From: Streptomyces filipinensis
GTDB taxonomy: Bacteria; Actinomycetota; Actinomycetes; Streptomycetales; Streptomycetaceae
Assembly (NCBI RefSeq): GCF_014649495.1
Contig: NZ_BMTD01000022.1
Location: forward strand, 1 to 64,000
Direction of reading: 5' to 3'
Length of the DNA stretch: 64,000 bases
Under the pieces are notes generated by a model, which searched no databases, was not told where the DNA came from, and was given only the letters and a program-made list of their open reading frames with translations. Shown one piece after another: positions 7,110 to 14,687 of the stretch; position 1 is the first letter of the stretch; every line of letters starts with the position of its first letter. The position numbers and the translations under genes were made by a program.

Positions 7110-7488
7110 GTGCGCGGGGGGGATTGCGCGCCCGGGCCATGCGACTACGTCCGCCCACATGGGTCCTCACCCGCCGCTCCGCAGCCGCGACCACCGCGGG
7201 CCCCTACCGGATCCCGCCGCACACCGACATGGCCAACACGGCCATCACGGGGGCGACTTCGGCACTGCGACAGTCGCTGGCCTGGCGGCCGGCTTCCGCT
7301 GAGGCGGCCTCGGAGACCCCGAGCCGTGCCGACTGCGCCGGTGCAGCCAGCCGCCCTCAGGAGTGCGCATCAGGAATGCCGGCCGGATCGACCGGCAGGG
7401 CGGCCGTGGTCACCAGGGGCGTCCGCGGCACCACCCCGGGCTGACCATGCGGTGGATCACCGAAGAAGCAAGATCGCATAATCGGCCG
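7110..7488. other. 379-base stretch without a supportable gene
   Basis: Between the dehydrogenase promoter and the MOSC gene there are short open frames on both strands, but none combines codon bias, a ribosome binding site and a recognisable sequence. It should contain the MOSC promoter. Confidence 0.4.
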
Positions 7489-8334
7489 ATGGGAACAGTG
7501 GCGGCATTGTGCCGGTATCCGGTGAAGTCCATGCTCGGCGAGGCGCTGACGGCAGTGCGGGTTACCGAGGAGGGGCTGTTCGGAGACCGGGTGTTCGGGG
7601 TGCTCGACGAGAGGGGTGCGGTCGGCAGCGTCAAGCACCCACGCAAGTGGGCGCCACTGCTGCACTGCCGCAGCTGGCTGGCTGGTTCCGGAACGGTTCA
7701 GGTGGAGCTGCCGGATGGCGCTGTTCTGCCTGCCGGGACCGTGGAACTGGGCGCGCGACTGTCCGACCTGCTGGGCCGCCGGGTGTCGGTGTCGGACAGC
7801 CCGCCGGAATACGGAACCCTGGAGCGCGCGGTTCCTGAGTACGAGGGCGAAGTCCCGGGCACCCTGCGCGATAGAGCGTTCATGGACGAGACGGGAGACA
7901 CCATCACCTCGGGGCGAGTCGCCTCCGGCACCTTCTTCGACTACGGCAAAGTCCACCTCGTCACCACGGCGAGCCTGCGGCGGCTCCGCCAGGTCTACCC
8001 CGCGGGGGACTTCGCTCCGCGTCGCTTCCGGCCGAACGTGGTGGTCGAACTCCCCGGCGGCCCCGGGTTCCCCGAGGACTCCTGGGTGGGCTCGACACTG
8101 CGGATCGGCGAGGCCCTCTTCCAGGTCACGGTGCCCACGCCCCGCTGCGTGGTCCCGACCCTGAGTCACGATGAACTGACCGCCGACCCGGGCATCATGC
8201 GCGCGGTGGCCCGTGAGCACCGGATCCCGGTGCTCAGCCTCGGCCCGCTGTCGTGCCTCGGCGTATATCTGGACGTACTGGAGCCCGGCGCTGTTCGAAA
8301 GGGCGATGCGGTGACCATAGACGCAGGAAGATAG
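7489..8334 (+). CDS. MOSC-domain protein (molybdenum cofactor/Fe-S associated)
   Basis: The 281-residue protein begins MGTVAALCRYPVKSMLGEAL, the standard opening of MOSC N-terminal beta-barrel proteins (LxxYPVKSMxGE). It continues with GLFGDRVFGVLDERG, and then the MOSC domain with FRPNVVVELPGGPGFPEDSW, RIGEALFQVTVPTPRCVVPT (the conserved cysteine in PTPRC) and a final LGVYLDVLEPGAVRKGD. MOSC proteins handle sulfur/molybdenum cofactor or reduce N-hydroxylated compounds (mARC-like); which one is unknown. ATG 7489 matches the family start. Confidence 0.88.
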   Translation: MGTVAALCRYPVKSMLGEALTAVRVTEEGLFGDRVFGVLDERGAVGSVKHPRKWAPLLHCRSWLAGSGTVQVELPDGAVLPAGTVELGARLSDLLGRRVSVSDSPPEYGTLERAVPEYEGEVPGTLRDRAFMDETGDTITSGRVASGTFFDYGKVHLVTTASLRRLRQVYPAGDFAPRRFRPNVVVELPGGPGFPEDSWVGSTLRIGEALFQVTVPTPRCVVPTLSHDELTADPGIMRAVAREHRIPVLSLGPLSCLGVYLDVLEPGAVRKGDAVTIDAGR

Positions 8335-8337
8335 GGA

Positions 8338-8451
8338 TCACCCGCCCCGTTCGTCACCGGCCTGGTCGTGCGTCGTCCCCGTCTCCTCGGCCAGCCGTAC
8401 CGCGGCCTCCGTCAGGACGTCAGGAGCGTACGGCAGCCAAACATATTTCAC
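8338..8451 (-). pseudogene. possible C-terminal coding remnant, unrecognised
   Basis: The minus-strand frame ending TGA at 8338 encodes KYVWLPYAPDVLTEAAVRLA, EETGTTHDQAGDERGG with coding-like third positions. Codon bias fades beyond about 8451 and no start or upstream domain fits. It may be the tail of a deleted gene. Family unknown. Confidence 0.25.
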
Positions 8452-8886
8452 CGACCTGGCCCCCACGGGGCACCAGCCGCCCCGCCGTGCCGTCCTGACA
8501 GCTTGCCGATCCGGATCCGCCTGGAAGGCGGATCCGGTGGCAAGAGGATCGCGACGCGCAGGCAACTCCTTGACGCACAGCCGAAGCAGATCGAGCCGTT
8601 CGCGCCGACAGGCGAACCGCCGCTGCTTCGGCTGCTCGCCTGATCATGAGCGCCGAGCGCGTGACCGAGCGACACAAGCCCCCAGGTGCAACGTCTGCCG
8701 GCGCACGTCGAAAACCGAAGAGCTCCCCCGCTGTGATCACCCATCACCCATCACCCCCGCGGGACCAGTGCCGCCCAGCAACCGAACGCCACCTGTGTCC
8801 GTCCTGCAGGTCGACGGCGGCGTGGCCGTGACACCAGGCCCCTCGCGCCTCACCCGTCCCCAGCATCTTCCGGAAGGTGGAACCAA
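8452..8886. other. intergenic stretch before the secreted peptidase
   Basis: No open frame here has convincing codon bias or similarity. The final bases hold the ribosome binding site GGAAGGTGGA, about 5 bases before the ATG of the peptidase gene at 8887. Confidence 0.4.
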
Positions 8887-10359
8887 ATGACCTCGAAAAG
8901 GCGGCTCCTGACCCTCTCGGCGGTCACAGCCCTGGGCCTGACCGGGCTCAGCGGACCGGTGACCGCGACGGCGAGCCCCCAAGGCGCGACGGCACTCACC
9001 TGGGGCACCTGTCCAGCCAGGTCACAGGCGCCGCGCGGCACCTACTGCAGCACGATCAAGGTTCCGCTGGACTACACGAAGCCGACCGGACGTCAGATCA
9101 CCCTCACCTTGTCCATGGTGGGCAGCCGGGACGCCGAACGGACCCTGGTGGTCAACCCGGGCGGCCCCGGGCAGTCGGGCATCGAGGCGGCGCAGCCGGT
9201 ATGGGCCGCGATGCCTCCCGAGGTCTCGGCGAAGTACAGCGTCGTCAGTTTCGATCCCAGGGGAGTCGGCGAGAGTTCCCCGGTCTCCTGCGGCGACGCC
9301 GGCAAGCTCATCAAACACCCGGCTCCGGACTACACACCGGCTGATGCCAAAGCCGAGCAGGCCCGGGTGGCGATCGCCCGGGGCGTCGCTGAACGGTGCG
9401 CCACCGCGTCCGGCACCCTGCTGAACTCGATCTCCACCGCGAACGCCGCGCGCGACATGGACCGCGTCCGGGCAGCGCTCGGCCGGTCCAAGCTCGACTA
9501 CCTGGGCTACTCCTACGGCAGCAAGCTGGGGGCAACATACGCCACACTGTTCCCCTCCCACACCGGCCGGATGATCCTCGACGGCGTGGTGGACCCCGAC
9601 GTCACCGAATACGCCGCCACCTACGAGCAGGACCCGGCACTCGAACAGCGCACCCGCCAGTTCTTCGCCTGGGCCGCCCGCAACGACCACGCCTACCATC
9701 TGGGCACCACCGAGGCCGAGGTGTCGGCCACCTGGACAGCGGTTCGAACCAAGCTGCGTACCGCCCCCGCGAGCGGGCAGGCGGGCGCGACCGAACTGGA
9801 CGACCTGCTGGCGTCGTCCCTCTACACCGACCTGTCCTGGCCGGACCTGGCGAGCATGGTCGCGGACTACCGCAAGGGAGACCCCTCGTCGCTGGTCGGC
9901 GCCTCCAAGCAACTGGCGGCCGGTGCCGTCAACCCCGCCCAACTCGCCTACAACTGCGTGGACGACTCCTGGCCGCGGAACTGGAAGACCTGGCACGACG
10001 ACACCACTGCTGCGGCGAAGAAGGCACCTCTGTTCGCCTGGATGTACACCTGGATCAGCGCGCCCTGCGCCTTCTGGAAGGCGTCCACCGCCGCACCGGT
10101 GAAAATCGGGTCGGTGAAGGTCCCACCGGTGCTGCTGCTCCAGTCCCACGACGACCCCGCGACACCCCTCGTCGGCGCGCAGCGGATGCGCCAGGCGCTT
10201 TCCGGCTCCCGCCTGGTGGTCGCAGGCGGCGGCAACCACGGCCAGTACCTGTTCGACGGCAACGCCTGCATGGACGGATACGGAAACCGCTACCTGCTCA
10301 CCGGGAAGCTCCCCCCGGCGGACGCCACCTGCAAGGGCAGTCCCTCGCCGACCCCCTGA
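8887..10359 (+). CDS. secreted alpha/beta-hydrolase, tripeptidyl-aminopeptidase (TAP/Slp) family
   Basis: The 490-residue protein has a signal peptide (MTSKRRLLTLSAVTALGLTG, cleavage probably after the ATA-S region near residue 30). The body is an alpha/beta hydrolase: oxyanion segment LVVNPGGPGQSG, nucleophile Ser209 in GYSYGS, Asp423 in SHDDPATP and His451 in GGNHGQY. The C-terminal TAP-like segment carries the acid and histidine. Streptomyces tripeptidyl aminopeptidases of this type remove N-terminal tripeptides from secreted proproteins and peptides. Exact specificity is inference. GGAAGG precedes the ATG. Confidence 0.88.
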   Translation: MTSKRRLLTLSAVTALGLTGLSGPVTATASPQGATALTWGTCPARSQAPRGTYCSTIKVPLDYTKPTGRQITLTLSMVGSRDAERTLVVNPGGPGQSGIEAAQPVWAAMPPEVSAKYSVVSFDPRGVGESSPVSCGDAGKLIKHPAPDYTPADAKAEQARVAIARGVAERCATASGTLLNSISTANAARDMDRVRAALGRSKLDYLGYSYGSKLGATYATLFPSHTGRMILDGVVDPDVTEYAATYEQDPALEQRTRQFFAWAARNDHAYHLGTTEAEVSATWTAVRTKLRTAPASGQAGATELDDLLASSLYTDLSWPDLASMVADYRKGDPSSLVGASKQLAAGAVNPAQLAYNCVDDSWPRNWKTWHDDTTAAAKKAPLFAWMYTWISAPCAFWKASTAAPVKIGSVKVPPVLLLQSHDDPATPLVGAQRMRQALSGSRLVVAGGGNHGQYLFDGNACMDGYGNRYLLTGKLPPADATCKGSPSPTP

Positions 10360-10416
10360 CGACGCGTTCCCAAGGGGCGCGGAGCGGTACGTGAGCCAGG
10401 CGCGCCGTGAAAGCAA

Positions 10417-10444
10417 GCGCCCTCGGATCACCCGACCAGGGCGC
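10417..10444. terminator. weak hairpin downstream of the secreted peptidase
   Basis: GCGCCCT (10417-10423) pairs with AGGGCGC (10438-10444) across a 14-base loop, about 60 bases after the peptidase stop. It has no T-run. It lies between two convergent genes. Confidence 0.3.
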
Positions 10445-10609
10445 GGTGCGCGACGGCTCGGCTGCCCGCCCTTCGCTGCCGGCGGCCAGAGGGCCACCCG
10501 CCCCGACGCATGCGGCGGCGGGGCGGGACAGCCGGTCGTGGCGGTGCCAAGGGCCGGATCGGCGTCCGTGCGGCGGACAACGGCACCGCGCGGCGACGGC
10601 CGGTCTCGA

Positions 10610-11620
10610 TCAGCGTGCCGTGCGAACCGGGAGACCAGGCGTGGCCGGGACAGTGGGGGTACCGGTGCCCGTGCCGCGGCAGTCCTTCGGGACCGCCGGG
10701 AACGCTGTGACCGCCTCCGGCGCACCCTTGCCGCCCTCGACACGGGTGACCAGCTTGGGTGCCGCCGTGTTCGCACCCTTGATCCGCGCCACGATCCCGG
10801 CGTCAGCGGGCAGCGAGGGGTGGTTCCTGTCCAGCGGCATCAGCACCGGTCGCTCCTTGCCGTCGTCGTAGACCGACGTGAAGGAGACCCGGGGCCCGCT
10901 GGGGCGGTTGCTCATGTGCGCCAGGGTGCCCGCCCCGATGGACTGCACCCGGGTGGCGGTGCACTTGTCCGCCGGGGGCTCACCGCCCGTGGCGGCCTGC
11001 GGGTCGAAGGAGGTGATGATCCCGTCCGCGCTCAGGACGACGTAGATCGCCTTACCGCCGGGGTCGACGATCTCCTCCCCGGCGTAGACGTGCGACAGCC
11101 CGCCGTGGCCGTCGTCGACCGCGTGCGTCTGAAGGGTCAGGAACGCACCGCCCGCAGGCCGCTTCAGCTTCGCCCGCCACTGGTTCCTGCCGGTCTGCTC
11201 GACGACCGCGGTGTAGCCGCGGGCGATCGTGAACGTACCGGGCCCGCGGAACTGGTTCTTGCCCGAGACGGCGATCCAGGACCCGAAGTGCCCCTGCGGG
11301 GTGAGGAACACGTACTCGCCGTTGTCCTGGCCCGCCACGGTCTCACCGTTCGCGTCGATGACGCTGGTGCCGTAGTAGGTGACGATCCGGCCCCAGTAGT
11401 GGGAGGCCGAGACACGGTAGATCTCCACGAATCCGCCACCGGAGGCCAGCTGCTCGGTACGGACCATGGTGCCACCCGGGTTCTGCCCGGCCACGACACC
11501 CTGGTGCGCGGCGGGTGCGGCCACGGCGGCAGGCACGGCGCCCACGACCGGGACGAGGGCGGCGACCGTGGCGGCGCAGAGCAGGCCGAGGCGCCGGGCG
11601 GTCGGACGGGTCAAGGACAT
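10610..11620 (-). CDS. secreted protein of unknown function
   Basis: The 336-residue protein has a classical signal peptide (MSLTRPTARRLGLLCAATVA, cleavage likely at AVAAPA near residue 36) and then a predominantly beta, globular sequence (GGFVEIYRVSASHYWGRIVT, GEYVFLTPQGHFGSWIAVSG, YVVLSADGIITSFDP). It ends with a Thr/Pro-rich tail (GTGTGTPTVPATPGLP) that looks like a disordered linker, but no anchor or binding domain follows. No catalytic motif is visible and I do not recognise a family. The gene is convergent with the secreted peptidase. Confidence 0.8.
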   Translation of the reverse strand: MSLTRPTARRLGLLCAATVAALVPVVGAVPAAVAAPAAHQGVVAGQNPGGTMVRTEQLASGGGFVEIYRVSASHYWGRIVTYYGTSVIDANGETVAGQDNGEYVFLTPQGHFGSWIAVSGKNQFRGPGTFTIARGYTAVVEQTGRNQWRAKLKRPAGGAFLTLQTHAVDDGHGGLSHVYAGEEIVDPGGKAIYVVLSADGIITSFDPQAATGGEPPADKCTATRVQSIGAGTLAHMSNRPSGPRVSFTSVYDDGKERPVLMPLDRNHPSLPADAGIVARIKGANTAAPKLVTRVEGGKGAPEAVTAFPAVPKDCRGTGTGTPTVPATPGLPVRTAR

Positions 11621-11845
11621 GTTTCCCCCTGGGAATGGATAACGGTCGGTGGTTCATCCCCTCGCGCTGTGCCTTCCGGCGCCGAAGCGGGCCATCCGGT
11701 CACGATGTCCCTCGGTCGCCGCAACACTGGTCAGGCGCGACGTGATCATCCTCGCCTGCCGTCTTGTGCCGGTCTGCGCCGGAATCGTCACTGCCGCGTA
11801 ACAGGCGGGCGCTCGACCGCCGGCCGCGGCTTCATTGGCAGGTCT

Positions 11846-11996
11846 GCGCCGCCTTTGTCGGACCGTCGAGCCCATGGTGAGCTGGCTGGGCGGCCTCCCC
11901 CGCCTTCCACGCCGCTACGAGCGCAAGGACGAGCGCTTCCTCGCCTTCACCGGCCTCGCTGAGGCTTCGATCTGCTACCGCCGACTCCCCACCTGA
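11846..11996 (+). pseudogene. C-terminal remnant of an IS5-family transposase
   Basis: The frame ending TGA 11994-11996 reads VEPMVSWLGGLPRLPRRYER, KDERFLAFTGLAEASICYRR. This fits the closing segment of IS5-family transposases (RTxSWLxGYRRLxxRYER, then FLAFLGLAxxLxCYRRL). The rest of the transposase is absent and there is no ribosome binding site. The remainder of the 420-base gap (11621-12040) shows no other gene; the promoter of the secreted protein should lie at its left edge. Confidence 0.7.
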
Positions 11997-12040
11997 CCGC
12001 CGTCCGGGCCGACTGCGCATGAAGGAGGAGGATGATCCCC

Positions 12041-12361
12041 GTGAGCGAAGAGAGCGAGTACGAAGCCGTAGCCCCTCTGTGGCAGGAGCACCTGGATGCG
12101 GAGTTCCCCGCCGCACTGCGCGGCGCGGAACTGGACGGCATCGACCTGGTGATGCTGGACGCGGACATCGCCGGCTGCGTGTCGACCTGGTGCGGCAACG
12201 GCGGGTTCCTCGACGCGGAGCGCCTCCGGACGCTGCGCCGCTGCGTCACCGAACTCGACAAGGTCCTGCCCCTCCTCATGAACGCGGAAGAGCTTCGCTA
12301 CTACAAGCGCCTGCACCGACTGGCGACTCACCTCACCGTTCGGCCCACGCCTCACCCATGA
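12041..12361 (+). CDS. small conserved hypothetical protein
   Basis: The 106-residue soluble protein (SEYEAVAPLWQEHLDAEFPA, LDGIDLVMLDADIAGCVSTW, ELDKVLPLLMNAEELRYYKR) has helix-rich sequence and strong codon bias. I recall similar small proteins of unknown function in many streptomycetes. An in-frame ATG at 12032 lies only about 3 bases after AAGGAGGAGG, too close for initiation, so the GTG at 12041, about 10 bases from the AGGAGG, is the better start. No motif suggests a function. Confidence 0.7.
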   Translation: MSEESEYEAVAPLWQEHLDAEFPAALRGAELDGIDLVMLDADIAGCVSTWCGNGGFLDAERLRTLRRCVTELDKVLPLLMNAEELRYYKRLHRLATHLTVRPTPHP

Positions 12362-12446
12362 CACGACGGCCAAGGCTCGGGTGCCGGCGCAGACGCACCA
12401 GCCATCCGCTCCGGTGGACCTGCGCGCGCCGCGGACCGGTTACTTG

Positions 12447-12466
12447 CGCCGAGCTACGGCTCGGCG
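12447..12466 (-). terminator. stem-loop downstream of the acetyltransferase
   Basis: CGCCGAGC (12447-12454), TACG, GCTCGGCG (12459-12466) is a perfect 8-bp stem with a tight tetraloop. It lies immediately after the GNAT stop at 12469 on the minus strand. Confidence 0.6.
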
Positions 12467-12468
12467 GT

Positions 12469-13002
12469 TCACGCCTGGAACTCGGTGAGATCGATGGCGT
12501 GCACACGCAGGGGGTAGCCGTACACCGGGTGTGCCGTCTCCCGCTCGGGCACCATGCCGAGCTTGCGGATGACGTTCTCGGAGGCGTCGTCACCCACCCG
12601 GTTGATGCTGATGACACGGTCCAGGCCGCGGTCCTGGAGAGCGAACTCCAGCGTGGCGTGGGCGGCCTCGGACGCGTACCCCTGGCCCCAGAACTGTGAG
12701 CCGATCCGCCAGCTGATCGCCACGGCGGGCATCACCTCCGGCAGGAACTCGGGCACGGACAGTCCCGTGAAGCCGATCAGTTCACCCGAGGCCAGCAGCT
12801 CGACGGCGAAGAGTCCGAAGCCCTCCTCGTCCCACTCCTCCTCCCACCGCTCGATGTCCTCGGCCGTGTGGTCCAGGTCGCGCACCGAGCCGTCGTCGAT
12901 CCAGCACATGACCCGTGGGTCGGCGTTGATGTCCGCCATCGGTGCGAGGTCGTCGTCGTGCCAGCTACGGAGGAGGAGACGGGGGGTGCGGATCTCGGTC
13001 AT
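12469..13002 (-). CDS. GNAT-family N-acetyltransferase (RimJ-like)
   Basis: The 177-residue protein begins MTEIRTPRLLLRSWHDDDLA, as in the RimJ/RimL branch of GNAT acetyltransferases. It continues with ELIGFTGLSVPEFLP, VAISWRIGSQFWGQGYASEA (acetyl-CoA loop Q/GxGxA-like WGQGYA) and the late motif ENVIRKLGMVPERE. Members acetylate N-terminal or side-chain amines of proteins or small molecules; the substrate here is unknown. A stem-loop follows its stop codon. It stands alone, with 449 bases upstream before the next gene. Confidence 0.87.
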   Translation of the reverse strand: MTEIRTPRLLLRSWHDDDLAPMADINADPRVMCWIDDGSVRDLDHTAEDIERWEEEWDEEGFGLFAVELLASGELIGFTGLSVPEFLPEVMPAVAISWRIGSQFWGQGYASEAAHATLEFALQDRGLDRVISINRVGDDASENVIRKLGMVPERETAHPVYGYPLRVHAIDLTEFQA

Positions 13003-13451
13003 GCGCCCATCCTGCCGAAAGCAGGCGCCGCATCGGTAATCCGCGGCGGCCGTGGCGGTGGATCACCGCCGGCGGCCGCGCGGCCGCCGGGTCCGGATAC
13101 GGCCAGGCCGACGGCCCGTCACCCAGCGGGCCCGGCGGGACGCGTGCCGTTCACGACATCGGGGCCCCGATCGAGTCGTCGACCGTGCCGGTGAGAAACG
13201 AGGTGGTGGGCAGGCTTCCGTTCGCCCCGCGCGCCGCGGTCGCCGACGCTGCGCCGGTGCGGTGCGGCCTCGATGTGGTCCAGCCTTGCCGGTCACAGGA
13301 GTCGACGCCGTTGCCGAACGACCCGCGAAGGCCACGATCAACGATCCAGCCGGCCTCCGGCGCCGCGCCTCGTGCGGGGCAAGGCCACCGCCGGCTGACC
13401 CGGCGAGTTCGGGCACCGACAACAGACCGTCACAGGTCGACTCTGCCGGGC
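13003..13451. other. 449-base stretch without a supportable gene
   Basis: Open frames exist on both strands because of the base composition, but none has a coherent protein-like sequence or ribosome binding site. A GC-rich repeat-like patch (GGCGGCCGCGCGGCCGCC) lies around 13070. The promoter of the GNAT gene should be at the left edge. Confidence 0.4.
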
Positions 13452-14549
13452 CTACTCCGAGGGCTCACGCAGGCGCACGGCGAGGGCCGCGATGTCGTCG
13501 TCGAGGCGTCCTCTGCTGTAGTCGAGGAGGTCGCGGTGCAGAGCCGTGAGCAGCTCATGGGGTGGCGTCGGGGGCTGTCGGCGCATCCAGGCGGCCAGCG
13601 GGAAGAACTCGCCGTCGTGGGCGCGGGCCTCGGCGACCCCGTCGGTGTAGAGAAGCAACAGGTCGCCGGGGGCGAAGTCGAAGGTGTCGACGGTGTAGTG
13701 GTCGCCGATCAGCTCCGCAAGGTTGAGCAGTGGCGAGGGGGTGGTGGGTTCAAGGGCACGGAGTTCCCCGCGGTTCAGGAGCAGCGGCGGGGGGTGTCCG
13801 CAGTTGAGGATCTCGATACGTCTTCCTTCGTGCGGGATCTCGACGAGAAGGGCGGTGGCGAAGCGCTCCATCGGCCCTTCGGGGGGAAAGGCGGCGTTGT
13901 ACCGGGTGCTGCTGGCGTCCAGCCTGCGCGCGACGCTGACGATGTCGGCCTCGCCGTAGGCCGCCTCCCGGAAGGCGTTGACGATCGCCGCGGCCGCCCC
14001 CACGGCCGGCAGGCCCTTGCCCCGCACATCACCGATGAGCAGCCTGACCCCGTAGCGCGTGTCGACCACCTCGTAGAAGTCGCCGCCGATACGGGCCTCC
14101 GCCGCGGCCGCGAGATACAGCGACTCGATCTCGACGCTCCCGAAGCGGCGCGGCATGGGACTCAGTACCACCTGCTGCGCCGCGTCGGCGACGAGCCGCA
14201 CCTGGAAGAGGGTCCGCTCCCGCTGGAGTCGGACATGGCTTCCGTACGCGGCCGCCACGGTGACCGCGACGATCCCCGCAGCCGTCCACCATGTTCCCAG
14301 ACCGGGGAACACGAGGCTGAGGCCGATCATCAGAAAGAGGCAGACCGTTCCGAGCAGGACGGTGGGGAGCACCGGCCACATGGCGGCGGCGAGGGCCGGC
14401 GCCGCGGGCAGGAGGCGGCTGAAGGCCATCTCCGGGGGCGTGGCGTACGCCAGGCTGGCGATGACGACGGTCAGGATGACCGGCGACAGCCGCACGAAAC
14501 TCCCCCGGCCGTAGCTGCGACGGAGCCGCGGCCGTCCAGACTCGATCAC
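13452..14549 (-). CDS. membrane-anchored SpoIIE/RsbU-type PP2C phosphatase
   Basis: The 365-residue protein starts at a GTG (14547-14549). Residues about 20-105 hold three or four hydrophobic segments (LSPVILTVVIASLAYATPP, LLPAAPALAAAMWPVLPTVL, WWTAAGIVAVTVAAAY). The rest is a PP2C-like SpoIIE domain: IGGDFYEVVDTRYGVRLLIG, DVRGKGLPAVGAAAAIVNAF, ILNCGHPPPLLL and LLLYTDGVAEARAHDGEF, with the metal-binding aspartates in GGDF, GDVRGKG and YTDG. Such enzymes dephosphorylate anti-anti-sigma (STAS) proteins. The target is not encoded nearby. It lies 138 bases beyond a second, larger SpoIIE protein. Confidence 0.88.
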   Translation of the reverse strand: MIESGRPRLRRSYGRGSFVRLSPVILTVVIASLAYATPPEMAFSRLLPAAPALAAAMWPVLPTVLLGTVCLFLMIGLSLVFPGLGTWWTAAGIVAVTVAAAYGSHVRLQRERTLFQVRLVADAAQQVVLSPMPRRFGSVEIESLYLAAAAEARIGGDFYEVVDTRYGVRLLIGDVRGKGLPAVGAAAAIVNAFREAAYGEADIVSVARRLDASSTRYNAAFPPEGPMERFATALLVEIPHEGRRIEILNCGHPPPLLLNRGELRALEPTTPSPLLNLAELIGDHYTVDTFDFAPGDLLLLYTDGVAEARAHDGEFFPLAAWMRRQPPTPPHELLTALHRDLLDYSRGRLDDDIAALAVRLREPSE

Positions 14550-14687
14550 ACTTCACAGAATATCTACGCAAGGGGGGCATAGCGCTCTGGCGGATCAGAG
14601 GTCGTCCTCCGCTGGAGTATCCGTACGGCACCGGCGAGGCGGTGCGGGCGCTCCCTCGGGCCGTCCACGGCCGGTGCCGCCGCTGTG

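Noticed and set aside
9022-10776. 584-codon open frame on the minus strand
   Set aside because: It lies opposite the secreted peptidase, whose signal peptide and catalytic triad are clear. The antisense translation is Arg/Gly/Pro-rich with no domain, as expected from GC-rich DNA.
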